Part shown: positions 20,588 through 29,283 of the stretch, one piece after another
How the letters are laid out: each line of letters begins with the position of its first letter
Numbering within the stretch: position 1 is the first letter of the stretch
Origin: Miltoncostaea sp963762825
Lineage (GTDB): Bacteria > Actinomycetota > Thermoleophilia > Miltoncostaeales > Miltoncostaeaceae
Assembly: GCA_963762825.1 (NCBI GenBank)
Contig: CAVXLZ010000002.1
Location: 682,001-746,000 of the forward strand
DNA: 64,000 bases
Direction of reading: 5' to 3'
The notes under the pieces: model-generated
What the model was told of the DNA's origin: nothing
The model's database searches: none
What the model saw: only the letters and a program-made list of their open reading frames with translations
Program-made: the position numbers and the translations under genes

Positions 20588-22095
20588 TACGCTCCTCGCC
20601 GGCCGAGCACGACCGGGATCGTCCGGGCCATGATCGTCAGATCCAGCCAGATCGACCAGGTCTCGATGTAGTAGAAGTCGAGACGCACCAGCTCGTCGAA
20701 CGACAGCTCGCTTCGGCCACTGACCTGCCACAGGCCGGTGAGCCCGGGAAGAACCAGGTAACGCTTCTTGTGGAGCCCGTCGAGGCGTTCGTAGTCACGG
20801 CGGGGGAGCGGACGCGGCCCCACGAGCGACATCTCGCCGCGCATCACGTTCCACAGCTGGGGCAGCTCGTCGATGGACAAGCGGCGCAGCACGCGACCGA
20901 CGCGCGTCACGCGCGGATCCTCGCGGATCTTGAACAGCGGCCCGTCGGCCTCGTTGACGTTCTCGAGTCCCGCCTGCTCCCCCTCCGCACCCGTGCGCAT
21001 CGTGCGGAGCTTGAGACAGGTGAACTCCTCCTCCTCCACCCCCACGCGCGCGTTGCGGTAGATCACCGGGCCACCGTCCTCGAGCCGGATCGCGAGGGCT
21101 GCGAGCGCGAGGATCGGCGCGACGACGATCCCGATCAGTCCGCCGACGACGAGGTCGAAGGCCCGCTTGGTGAGGAACGCCGCCCCGCCGAGGACCGGTG
21201 GGCGCAGCTCGAAGAGCGGCAGGCCGGGGGCCGGGACGGCCTGAACCGAGTGGGTCAGCAGCTCGGCCGTGGTCGGCGCCAGGCGCACCGGAATGCCGCG
21301 GCGACGGCAGATGTCGAGCAACTCCAACACCGGCGCGTCGTCTCCGGCCCACCCGGCGAGGATCACCTCGTCGACCGCGTCCGGATCGAGGGCGCGGCGT
21401 AGGTCCTCCCCCTCCCCGTTCCCGGACTCGCTCCCGAGACCGGGACTCAGGCGGTGGTGCCCGACCACCCGATAGGGCACCCCGTGACGGCTCTCGGCGC
21501 GCTCGAGGCTCTCGGAGATCGATGCCACCAACGTCGGCGTGCCCACGAGCAGCGCCCGACGCTCGAACTTGAGCGCGTCGAGTACGAGGGCGGTGATGCT
21601 GTCGTAGCTCGTCCGCAGCGCCACATCCAGGCCCCCGACGAGGATCCAGGACGAGTAGAAGATGTAGTAGGAGTTGAACCGCAGGCCGGTCACCAGCAGA
21701 ACCACCAGGACGATCACCGTCGTCAGGGTGGCCGACGAGAGGATGCGCGCTCCACCGCCGCGTTGCTCGCGCGGACCGTAGAGGCGGTTCTTCGCGAAGA
21801 TCAGGACCATCGTGGTCGCAGCGAAGGGGAGCGCCTTCTGCTCGACCGCCCAGATCGCACCCGAGTCGATCGGCTGGCCCTGCAGGGCGAGCTTGATCGC
21901 GAGGGCCGCGTAGATGCCGCCGAAGCATGCGGTCACGTCGATCGCGACCAGCACCGCCACCGAGATGATCCGCCGGATCGCGTCGGTGCCCGCCGGGCCG
22001 GCGAGAAGGGGGAGGAACCGGGCATCGCGGCGAACCGGGCGCTCGTCGCTGCGCGGCGTGGATCCCGCGTCGCCGCCAGGCGAGCGGGTGGTCAC
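20584..22095 (-). CDS. Exopolysaccharide polyprenyl-phosphate sugar-1-phosphate transferase
   Basis: Initiates glycan assembly by moving a hexose-1-phosphate from an NDP-sugar to undecaprenyl phosphate at the inner face of the membrane. The 503-residue protein has four to five N-terminal membrane segments, a CoA-binding-like central region (RRALLVGTPTLVASI) and a C-terminal bacterial sugar transferase domain. That domain begins with a membrane helix (KRAFDLVVGGLIGIVVAPI) and contains the motifs CLKLRTM, LRRLSIDELPQLWNV, SLVGPRPLP and PGLTGLWQVSGRS. This is the WbaP/CpsE/GumD type. It is the likely first enzyme of the Wzx-dependent pathway in this island. Confidence 0.93.
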   Translation of the reverse strand: MTTRSPGGDAGSTPRSDERPVRRDARFLPLLAGPAGTDAIRRIISVAVLVAIDVTACFGGIYAALAIKLALQGQPIDSGAIWAVEQKALPFAATTMVLIFAKNRLYGPREQRGGGARILSSATLTTVIVLVVLLVTGLRFNSYYIFYSSWILVGGLDVALRTSYDSITALVLDALKFERRALLVGTPTLVASISESLERAESRHGVPYRVVGHHRLSPGLGSESGNGEGEDLRRALDPDAVDEVILAGWAGDDAPVLELLDICRRRGIPVRLAPTTAELLTHSVQAVPAPGLPLFELRPPVLGGAAFLTKRAFDLVVGGLIGIVVAPILALAALAIRLEDGGPVIYRNARVGVEEEEFTCLKLRTMRTGAEGEQAGLENVNEADGPLFKIREDPRVTRVGRVLRRLSIDELPQLWNVMRGEMSLVGPRPLPRRDYERLDGLHKKRYLVLPGLTGLWQVSGRSELSFDELVRLDFYYIETWSIWLDLTIMARTIPVVLGRRGAY

Positions 22096-22230
22096 CTCAG
22101 GCCCTCGCCCGGGGATCCGTTGCGGCGACCGTGGCGCCCCGCCTCGATCGTGCGAACTGTCAATTCCTGCGGCACGGGTCGATCGTACTGCCGATCCCCT
22201 GCTCGTGCGCCATCGCGAGGCTGCCGCGCC

Positions 22231-23073
22231 TCACTCCGGGCGCCGAAGTCGCAGGTATACGACGCCGTGCTCACCCGGCCTCAACACGGACGGATCGGCC
22301 ACGGGACGGAAGTTCCCGGCGCAGACGAGCGGCAGCAGGCCACCGGCGAGGAACGACAGCGGCCGCGCTCGGAAGAAGCGGTCGTGCACCGGCAGGCGCT
22401 CGCGCACGTACTCTCGCGCCTCCTCCTGCCATCCGAGGCGGAGCAGCCGCTCATCGATCGTCTGGGCCGTGTACCGGCGCTCGAAGAACGCCCCGCCGGA
22501 ATCCTCGGCGGGCCCCTGGGGGCGCTCCGTGTCGTAGACGGGGCGCCGTGTGTGGACCTCGCCCGGCCGGCAGGCGATGTTGGTCGTGAGGTGGAGCACA
22601 CCGCCAGGGCGCAGAACCCGCCAGATCTCGGCCATCGCCGTGGCATCGCCATCGGCCGGGATGTGCTCGATCACCGAGACACACGCCACCGCGTCGAAGC
22701 TCTGGTCCGGTACCGCGAGGCTCCGGGCGTCCTCGACGCGCAGATCGAGGTCGGGGTCGATCGTCCGCCATCGATCGATCTCCTCGCGGAGCAGATCGAT
22801 GGCCGTCCAGCGGCCCTGACCCTCGTGCTGAAGCAAGCTCGGCAGCAACTTCGGGCTCGACACATCGAGGCAGTCGCCGGAGAACGCCTCGCGCGCGACG
22901 CGGGCGAGCTCGAAGAACCGCCATGGCTCGACGGGCACCAGCAGGCGATAGAGGCCCGCGCGTGGATGGTCCCAACCGCGGCCGCGCAGGCCGGTTGCGG
23001 CCCATCTCGCCCCGAGCCGGTAACTGTGTGCGACGAGGCGGACCCAGGCCGGTCGTCGCCGGCCGGACCTCAT
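22231..23073 (-). CDS. SAM-dependent class I methyltransferase
   Basis: A 280-residue protein whose ATG overlaps the stop of the upstream glycosyltransferase (ATGA). The methyltransferase core shows FSGDCLDVSSPKLLPSLL, the acidic loop DLDLRVEDARSLAVPDQSF and motif CVSVIEHIPADGDATAM, then EIWRVLRPGGVLHLTTN. This is the Methyltransf_11 pattern. It probably methylates a sugar or lipid-linked intermediate of the glycan. Confidence 0.83.
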   Translation of the reverse strand: MRSGRRRPAWVRLVAHSYRLGARWAATGLRGRGWDHPRAGLYRLLVPVEPWRFFELARVAREAFSGDCLDVSSPKLLPSLLQHEGQGRWTAIDLLREEIDRWRTIDPDLDLRVEDARSLAVPDQSFDAVACVSVIEHIPADGDATAMAEIWRVLRPGGVLHLTTNIACRPGEVHTRRPVYDTERPQGPAEDSGGAFFERRYTAQTIDERLLRLGWQEEAREYVRERLPVHDRFFRARPLSFLAGGLLPLVCAGNFRPVADPSVLRPGEHGVVYLRLRRPE

Positions 23074-24278
23074 CGCCTCATGGCCTGCCGGTAGACGTCG
23101 CGCGTCGCCGTGGCCGAGGCCGGCCACGAGTAGCGCGCCGCCTCCTCGCGCCCCGCTTCCCCTCGCTCGGCGAGGGCCCTCCGATCGGCAAGCGCCGCGG
23201 TCAGCGCCGCCGCGATGGACTCGGGGCTCACGTCGTCGAGAAAGATCGCCGAGCGCCCTCCGATCTCGATGAGAGATGAGTTCCGGGCGCAGAGAACGGG
23301 GCAGCCATGGGCCATGGCCTCCACGACCGGCAGCCCGAAGCCCTCGTACGAGGAGGGGTAGGCGAGGAGGGTCGCCCGTCGGTAGAGGTCGAGCAGCTCC
23401 TCGCGGCGGACGAACCCGCGGATCTCGCAGCCGGATCCCGCCGCCGCCCGCACACGTTCCTCGTCGCCGCCCGGACCTCCGACCACCACCAGGCGACACG
23501 GAACAGGATCAGCCGGGGCGGCATCCATGTAGAGAGCGTGGCCCTCGACGAGCATGCCGATCCGCTTGCGCGGCTCTCGGATGCCCACGCTCAGGATGAT
23601 CGGCTCCCGCGGGCCCGGAGGTCGGGAGTCCGGGTGGACGCCGTTGGGGACCACCCGGATGCGCTCGGGTGGCACCCCATACAGCTCCTGAAGGTCCCGC
23701 GAGGTCAACTCCGAGACCGCGATCACGCGCGCGGCGCGCTTCACAGAGCGGCGCGCGAAGGTGCGCGCGTAGCGACGGAAGTCGTCGGGAAACGCCTCCG
23801 GGACGCGCTCCCACGACAGATCGTGGATCGTGACGACCGTGGGACACGGGCTCCACCACGGCGCCCAGTTGACCGGCGCATGGAGCAGGGCGGCGCGTCG
23901 CCTCCACGCTGCGAGCGGAAGCATGACGTGCAGCCATGCCATATCGATGAGCAGATTCATCCACGAGGTGATCCGCCCCAGCCGAGGGAGCCCCGGCGGG
24001 CCGAAGACCCACTCGATGCGCAGATCCGAGGCCGGCTTCGTCTCCATCACGTGACGGAGCTCCTGGATGTAGGTCCCGATGCCGGTCTGGCGGCGCTTCG
24101 CCATCCGTCCGTCCACGAGCACGAGCGGCCGGCGTCGATCGCCGGCGGAGTCCTCCGCCCCTCCTGGGATGCCCACCGGAAACGGGGTTGTGACCTTCCC
24201 TCGGCGCCTGGACCGCGGGGGGCGTGAGGTCATACGGGCGACCACCTCGGATGGCTCGATTGCGTTCACCGCGACCAT
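23070..24278 (-). CDS. GT4 glycosyltransferase (mannosyl/rhamnosyltransferase type)
   Basis: A 402-residue GT-B transferase. The recognisable fold begins near residue 50 (LVLVDGRMAKRRQTGIGTYI), so the first about 45 residues may be leader sequence or a mis-set start. The acceptor domain has HAPVNWAPWW and TIHDLSWERVPEAFP. The donor domain has ILSVGIREPRKRIGMLVEG and YPSSYEGFGLPVVEAMAHG, which contains the E-x7-E motif. It overlaps the methyltransferase gene by ATGA. Confidence 0.88.
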   Translation of the reverse strand: MVAVNAIEPSEVVARMTSRPPRSRRRGKVTTPFPVGIPGGAEDSAGDRRRPLVLVDGRMAKRRQTGIGTYIQELRHVMETKPASDLRIEWVFGPPGLPRLGRITSWMNLLIDMAWLHVMLPLAAWRRRAALLHAPVNWAPWWSPCPTVVTIHDLSWERVPEAFPDDFRRYARTFARRSVKRAARVIAVSELTSRDLQELYGVPPERIRVVPNGVHPDSRPPGPREPIILSVGIREPRKRIGMLVEGHALYMDAAPADPVPCRLVVVGGPGGDEERVRAAAGSGCEIRGFVRREELLDLYRRATLLAYPSSYEGFGLPVVEAMAHGCPVLCARNSSLIEIGGRSAIFLDDVSPESIAAALTAALADRRALAERGEAGREEAARYSWPASATATRDVYRQAMRR

Positions 24279-24359
24279 CGGTCAACGAGCCGGAGCCGCC
24301 CGACCGGAGATCGCGGGCGCCCGTGCTCCGTGAAGACCACGCGACGCCGTTCATCCCGG

Positions 24360-24840
24360 TCACGCCGCCGCCGACATCGCGCATCCCACGATCGACGTCG
24401 CGATGGACCCTACAGGCAGGCCATCCGTAGCAGCCGCTCGCAGAGCGGAGCGCCTCGTGCGAGCGATGCCGAGAGCCAACCGCAGTGCAGCGTCGATTCC
24501 CGCCAGCCACTCGTTGGCCCGATCGCAGTGCACGAGGACTGCCCCCCTTGGGCGCCCGTCGAGCAGATCCTGCACCGACCGGACGAGCTCCGGCAACACC
24601 TGCCTCGCCTGCTCCGGATCGCGCAGCGGATGCCACCGGACCGCGAAGCCGCGGTCCACATAGTCGCCGAGGCAGTGGCGGGTCGGCAGACCCGACACGA
24701 TCGCGAAGACTCCCTGCTCTCGCCACCACTCCAGCTCCGAGGCCCGGCGCAGGGCGCCGGTGGCTGCGGCCTGCCCCGCCGGGCCGCTCGGCGACCGCGA
24801 GCCTCGCCGGCACGACCCACGTGTATCTGACCGGTTCCAC
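24360..24840 (-). CDS. Dual-specificity-phosphatase-like protein with degenerate active site, frameshifted as sequenced
   Basis: GTG 24840 opens VEPVRYTWVVPARLAVAERPGG, the usual start of bacterial DSP-like proteins. After the four-base run at 24774-24777 the matching sequence moves to another frame (QAAATGALRRASELEWWREQG...) and continues to 24360. Deleting one base of the run gives a 159-residue protein. The expected P-loop HC-x5-R reads HCDRANEW, so the cysteine (about residue 105) and a preceding aspartate in HPLRD remain. The glycine and the essential arginine are missing, which suggests a pseudophosphatase. It sits beside glycosyltransferases and could bind a phosphorylated partner. Confidence 0.55.
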
Positions 24841-24922
24841 ACCGCCTCCTCGCATCGGGTACCCGGCAACGCTCCTCCAGGGAGGTCCCGCGGATCTACG
24901 CGAATGCGTCGAAGAAGCGTCG

Positions 24923-25354
24923 CTACTCCCAGCCGCCCTCCGTCACATCATCCGTCTCGTGTGTTGCGAGCTCGCTGAGCCATGCCGGAACCGGAACCGT
25001 GGCGCGGGTCACACGGTCAACGCAGACATGCACCAGCTCGCCGCGTGCCACGAGCTCTCCCTCCCTCGAGAACGTATGGCGGCTGCGGAACGAGGTGCGG
25101 CCGATCCCACCGATCGTGGTCGTTTGATCGATCACATCGTCGAGCATGATCCGCCCGAGAAACGAGCAGCGCGTCTCGACGATGGGTATGCCCGGACCGG
25201 TGCGCAGGAGCGCGGTGAACGGGTGTCCCACCTCGGAGAGCCACTCCGACAAGCCCCGGTCCATCCACCGGTGGACCGCCGTGAAGTGGATCTGGGCCAC
25301 GTCCACCTCGGACATGGCGACCAGGAAGCGGGCGGTGTGGGTGTGGGCTCCCAT
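24923..25354 (-). CDS. 4-hydroxybenzoyl-CoA-type (hot-dog) thioesterase
   Basis: A 143-residue single hot-dog domain from ATG 25354 (MGAHTHTARFLVAMSEVDVA). The family pattern is visible: the Asp/Tyr-type active region at VDVAQIHFTAVHRWMDRGLSEW and the central strand pattern IPIVETRCSFLGRIMLDD. It probably hydrolyses an acyl-CoA; the substrate is unknown. It is divergent from the sigma-factor gene with a 194-base gap. Confidence 0.82.
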   Translation of the reverse strand: MGAHTHTARFLVAMSEVDVAQIHFTAVHRWMDRGLSEWLSEVGHPFTALLRTGPGIPIVETRCSFLGRIMLDDVIDQTTTIGGIGRTSFRSRHTFSREGELVARGELVHVCVDRVTRATVPVPAWLSELATHETDDVTEGGWE

Positions 25355-25505
25355 CCGGGTGAGCCTATCCAGCGGGGCGACGGCCAAGCGTTTCGCGCAA
25401 ATAGCGGCCTTGTGCACCCGTTCGAAACCTCTGGGGGGGGTGAAAAGCGAGCGGGAGACGCCTCGAACGCTCGTGCCTCGAAGTTGCGTCCTCGACCTTC
25501 GATTA

Positions 25506-25524
25506 GGAGATTTTGGGAGATTTT
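25506..25524 (+). promoter_or_regulatory. Tandem repeat GGAGATTTT upstream of the sigma-factor gene
   Basis: GGAGATTTT occurs at 25506-25514 and again at 25516-25524 with a 10-base period, in an AT-rich patch 25-43 bases before the sigma-factor ATG. It could be a regulator-binding direct repeat or part of the leader with an alternative ribosome binding site. No sigma70 hexamers are convincing nearby. Confidence 0.3.
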
Positions 25525-25548
25525 CGTGCAGAATCCTCTCACTTCCCC

Positions 25549-26847
25549 ATGAATGATCCGGCCTCCCCACTCCCGACCGACGATGACCGACGCCAGGCGG
25601 CGTGCCGGGCGATGGGCTCAGCGCCGGGGCTGATCCGGTTCGCGGCCAGGTACACCCGCTCGCTCCACGACGCGGAGGACGCGTACCAGAGGGCGATGGA
25701 GATCGCGCTCACGCGAGCTCCCGTCACCGACCCGCGCAGGTTCATGGCCTGGCTCCACACGGTGCTGCGAAACGAGGCGCTCGCCGTCACCCGCACGCGG
25801 CGCCGTGAGGGTCCGGGAGTCGCCGCCGACGTTCCCGAGGCGTACGAGAACGCGCTCGAGGAGGCCATCAGCATCGATGCCCTCGCGGAGTGGAGGGAGC
25901 GCTATCGCACGATCCAGGACGGGCTGGCCGGCCTCACGGACGCCCAGAGGGTCTGCTTGATGCTCCAGACAGCTGGTGCGAGCTACGAGCGGATCCGCGA
26001 GATCACGGGGTTCTCGCTGCGCAAGGTGGAGCGCTCGGTCCTGGAGGGCCGGTCGCGCCTGGCGGCGTGGGAGATCCGTCTCGCGTCCGGTGAGGCCTGC
26101 GAGGGGCTCGATCCCCTGATCGAGCGCGTCGCGGGTGGCCGGGCGAGCTCCAAGGACGCCCGGGCCGTCTCCCGCCACGTGCGCCACTGCGGCCACTGCC
26201 GAGCGCTGCTTCGGGACCGGCGCGAATCGAACGAGTGGCTCGCCGGTCTGGTCCCGGCCTCGCTCCTCGCCGGCCAGGTGTTCGCCGGTGCGCCCGATCC
26301 CTCACCGGCCATCGCCTGGTGGGAGCGGCTCAGCGGGGGTGCGACGGTTCGCATGGGCTCGATCGTCCAGGTTGCGATGGACCTGCCGTCCTCGGCCCTC
26401 GCGAAGGTCGGTGCCGGAACGGCGGCGATCGCGGTGGCGGGGGCCGCGGGAGCCCCCGTCGTCGTCGACGCGGTCCGGCCGGCGGTGGTGGACCGAGGGG
26501 CGGTCGCCGCCGTGCGAGCCGACGAGGCCGGGGTTCCCGCCCTCGCATCGGGCGCGGGCGGCGCTGGGCGCGCGGCCGCGTCCTTCGCCCGCGAACGGCG
26601 GGCGGCCGCGCTCGCGCGGGCCCGGCGAGAGACGCCTCGGGTCAAGTCAGGTGCACCCAGGTCCGTGACACAGGCGCCTCGGCGAACCGGGCGCCCACGA
26701 ACCGTCACCGTCGTGCGCCGGGTCGCCGCTCCGAGCGCTCCGCCCCGAGTCGTCATGCGAGCGCCGCGGCCTGCGACGGCATCGCCACCGCCCACGAGAA
26801 GCGCGACCCCGTCAGCGGCCGCCGTCGCTCTGGAGTTCGGGCCATGA
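25549..26847 (+). CDS. ECF sigma factor with fused zinc-finger anti-sigma-like domain and extracellular-type tail
   Basis: A 432-residue multi-domain regulator. Sigma region 2 covers about residues 25-85 and region 4 about 125-172 (AGASYERIREITGFSLRKVE). A zinc-binding anti-sigma motif H-x3-C-x2-C follows (H210, C214, C217), then a hydrophobic stretch (about 286-308, GAGTAAIAVAGAAGAPVVV) that could cross the membrane. The last about 120 residues are Arg/Ala/Pro-rich. Sigma and anti-sigma functions are normally separate proteins; here they are on one chain. The gene overlaps the next secreted-protein gene by ATGA, which suggests it controls that gene or the following glycosyltransferases. The ATG at 25549 lacks a clear ribosome binding site; a TTG at 25513 is an alternative start. 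Confidence 0.82.
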   Translation: MNDPASPLPTDDDRRQAACRAMGSAPGLIRFAARYTRSLHDAEDAYQRAMEIALTRAPVTDPRRFMAWLHTVLRNEALAVTRTRRREGPGVAADVPEAYENALEEAISIDALAEWRERYRTIQDGLAGLTDAQRVCLMLQTAGASYERIREITGFSLRKVERSVLEGRSRLAAWEIRLASGEACEGLDPLIERVAGGRASSKDARAVSRHVRHCGHCRALLRDRRESNEWLAGLVPASLLAGQVFAGAPDPSPAIAWWERLSGGATVRMGSIVQVAMDLPSSALAKVGAGTAAIAVAGAAGAPVVVDAVRPAVVDRGAVAAVRADEAGVPALASGAGGAGRAAASFARERRAAALARARRETPRVKSGAPRSVTQAPRRTGRPRTVTVVRRVAAPSAPPRVVMRAPRPATASPPPTRSATPSAAAVALEFGP

Positions 26848-29222
26848 GACGCACCAGGATCGTCGGCTTGGCAACGCTCGCAAGCGCAGCGCTGCTCCCC
26901 GCCCACGCCGGGGCCACCGATGGCAACTTGTACCCCCACGGGGCCTCGATCTGGGCGGTGAGCCCCCAGTTCACCGCGACCGTCCTCAGCGGGCCGGTCT
27001 GGCAGATCCAGTCGCCGGCCCTCACGCCCGCTCCGGTCGGGAATCACTTCGAGATGAACTGGGGGTGCCCGGTCGGCGGGAGCGAGATCGCCGCGGTGCA
27101 GTGGAGCGCGCTCCGCACCCAGGCCGCGAGTTCGCTGGCCTTCCAGGTGACCGGCGACCGGCGCGTCATCTGGTCGGAGGGTGATGGGGCCGCGCCGCAG
27201 TCCCCGCAGGGGGGGCGCCCCTATGACATCCGACTGCCGGGGGGCAACTGCAACGTCCACCTCGCGCTGAACCAGGCGGAGGGCCGCGCCCAGCACGCCC
27301 GCGGCTACTTCATCGACAGCCCGAGGATCCTCGTGCGCGATATCGCCGCCCCCGCGGTGGCGCTGCGCGCGCTCCCCTCGGGGTGGTTCACGGCTGCCTC
27401 GAGCGTGCGCGTGGAGTGGGCGGTGGGTGACAACTTCGGAAGCGACGGAGTGGGATCGCAGCGCGTGATCATCGCGGGGCAGCAGCGATGGACCGGCGTG
27501 CCGGGTGTGGGCAACCATGGGGTCAACCTCAGCCTCGCCGGGATCGGAGACGGCGTTCGCGAGGTGGAGGTTCAGGTCGACGGCGACGGAACCGCCGGAG
27601 CGGCAGACGGCGGCACGATCGCCCTCGACAGCACCCCTCCGACGGCCTCCAACCTCACCGCGTCCCTCCCGGGGGATCCGGGGTCGGCGGTCGTGGCGTG
27701 GACGGCTTCCGACAACCTCAGCGGGGTGGCGAGGAGCGCGGCCGAGATCAACGGTGCCACCGACGGGTCGTCGTCCGGCGCGTGGGAGCCCCTCCCCCCG
27801 ACCGTGGGCGTCGGTTCGAAGGCGATGACCGTGCGGGGGCTCCCGGTGGACGACGGCGTCCACGCCTGGCGCGTGCGGACGACGGATGTCGCCGGCAACA
27901 GCGCGCTGAGCCCGGCGGCGGGCCGGATCGTGGTCAACACCGAGCCACCGCGGCTGGACGTCCACGCGATCCCCGCGGGTTGGGTCAACCGCGCCGACAT
28001 CGACCTGACGGCCACCGACAACCTCCAGTCCACTCTCGGGATCGGCCCGACCGAGATCGAGGTGAACGCCGCGCCGGACGGAAGCGATTCAGGAGAGTGG
28101 CTCAGCCGCAACACGACAGCCGCCCCTCCGGGACGCCGGGTCGTGCCCGTGGATCTGAGCGGCCTGGTGAGCGGCCGTCACGCGCTGAGGGTCAGGGTCC
28201 GCAACGGGGGGCCCTTCGCATCGGCGCTGGTGACGGAGAAGCGGGCGACCGTGAGGGTCGATCTGCTCGATCCGGCCATCGCGCGGGCGACCTTCGCGAC
28301 CGGCGGCACCAGGACCGTGACGGTCGCCTGGGTCGCCGACGATGCCCACTCCGGCGTGGCGACGGCGACCCTCCAGTGGAGGGACGGGGGAGCCTGGCGG
28401 ACCCTGGCGAGCGACAGCGCGCGCAACGGCGACGGCAGCATGGCGCTCGACGTGTCGGCTCTGCCCGCCGGAGAGCGCTCGATGCGACTCGTGATCGCCG
28501 ACGGAGCGGGCAACACCGCCCTGCGCGCCGGCACCGCCACGATCTCGGGCGCATCGAGGGGCACTGGGAATCGCCTTCGGGCATCCCGCCTCTCCGTGAC
28601 GATCGGCCACACGCGCGCAGTCCGACGCGGTCCGCGCACGATGCTCGTCCGCCGGGTCCCGACGGGAGCGCGGGTGCGCATCGCCGGGCGCCTGCTGGAC
28701 CGCGGGGGCCGTGCGATCGCGGGCGTCGAGGTCCAAGTACGCGAGCGGCGAGGCCGGCTGATCGGCCGCGGTCTCACGCGGCGCGACGGCCGGTTCGTCA
28801 TCGGCGCGCGACCGATCGCAGGGGGTGTCGTGCGCATCGGGGTTGCGGTGGGTGGGCGGCTGCTCCCCCGACGGCCGGCCGTGGACCTCCGCATCGAGGT
28901 ACGCCCGACCATCGGCTTCAGCGCATCGAGTAGATCGGTCACCCCAGGGCGCGAGGTGCTCTTCACCGGGCGACTGCGCCCGTCCCCCGCAGACCTCAGA
29001 CTCGGATCGCGCAAGGGGATCGTGCTGCAGTGGCTCGATCCGGCGCGTCGGATCTGGCGGCCGGTCGTGAACGCCCGGATCCGCCGCAATGGGACGTTCG
29101 CCATTCCATGGACCTTCAGCCTGGGCGGCCTGACCATTCCCACGCGCGTGGTGGTTCCGACGGAGGTGGGGTGGCCTCTGCTCCCGGTCCGCTCGCGAGT
29201 GATCCGTGTCCGGGTGAGATAG
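26844..29222 (+). CDS. Large secreted protein with Ig-like/fibronectin-like repeats
   Basis: A 792-residue exported protein. The first 24 residues are a signal peptide (RRTRIVGLATLASAALLPAHAGA). After an N-terminal domain there are several repeated Ig-like units, recognisable from recurring ALDSTPPTASNLTASLPG, TEPPRLDVHAIPAGWVN and DLLDPAIARATFATGG starts and from WTASDNLSGVA / WVADDAHSGVA cores. The C-terminal about 200 residues resemble carboxypeptidase-regulatory-like domains (GRLLDRGGRAIAGVEVQVRE). There is no C-terminal anchor. It is coupled by ATGA to the sigma/anti-sigma fusion and is probably its target. A surface or adhesion role is inference. Confidence 0.8.
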   Translation: MRRTRIVGLATLASAALLPAHAGATDGNLYPHGASIWAVSPQFTATVLSGPVWQIQSPALTPAPVGNHFEMNWGCPVGGSEIAAVQWSALRTQAASSLAFQVTGDRRVIWSEGDGAAPQSPQGGRPYDIRLPGGNCNVHLALNQAEGRAQHARGYFIDSPRILVRDIAAPAVALRALPSGWFTAASSVRVEWAVGDNFGSDGVGSQRVIIAGQQRWTGVPGVGNHGVNLSLAGIGDGVREVEVQVDGDGTAGAADGGTIALDSTPPTASNLTASLPGDPGSAVVAWTASDNLSGVARSAAEINGATDGSSSGAWEPLPPTVGVGSKAMTVRGLPVDDGVHAWRVRTTDVAGNSALSPAAGRIVVNTEPPRLDVHAIPAGWVNRADIDLTATDNLQSTLGIGPTEIEVNAAPDGSDSGEWLSRNTTAAPPGRRVVPVDLSGLVSGRHALRVRVRNGGPFASALVTEKRATVRVDLLDPAIARATFATGGTRTVTVAWVADDAHSGVATATLQWRDGGAWRTLASDSARNGDGSMALDVSALPAGERSMRLVIADGAGNTALRAGTATISGASRGTGNRLRASRLSVTIGHTRAVRRGPRTMLVRRVPTGARVRIAGRLLDRGGRAIAGVEVQVRERRGRLIGRGLTRRDGRFVIGARPIAGGVVRIGVAVGGRLLPRRPAVDLRIEVRPTIGFSASSRSVTPGREVLFTGRLRPSPADLRLGSRKGIVLQWLDPARRIWRPVVNARIRRNGTFAIPWTFSLGGLTIPTRVVVPTEVGWPLLPVRSRVIRVRVR

Positions 29223-29283
29223 CGCGGGGCCCCGGTCCCTGCGTCGCTGCGGGGTCCTCACACGGAGTAGGCTTTCGCGCCCG

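Noticed and set aside
22158..22163. TTGACA on the minus strand before the polyprenyl sugar-transferase gene
   Set aside because: A perfect -35 hexamer, but the bases 17-18 further on are GGGGCG, not a -10 element.
25983..27965. Long minus-strand reading frame opposite the sigma-factor and secreted-protein genes
   Set aside because: The composition is typical antisense shadow (Arg, Ala, Pro), with no motifs; the plus strand has clear domains and coupled starts.
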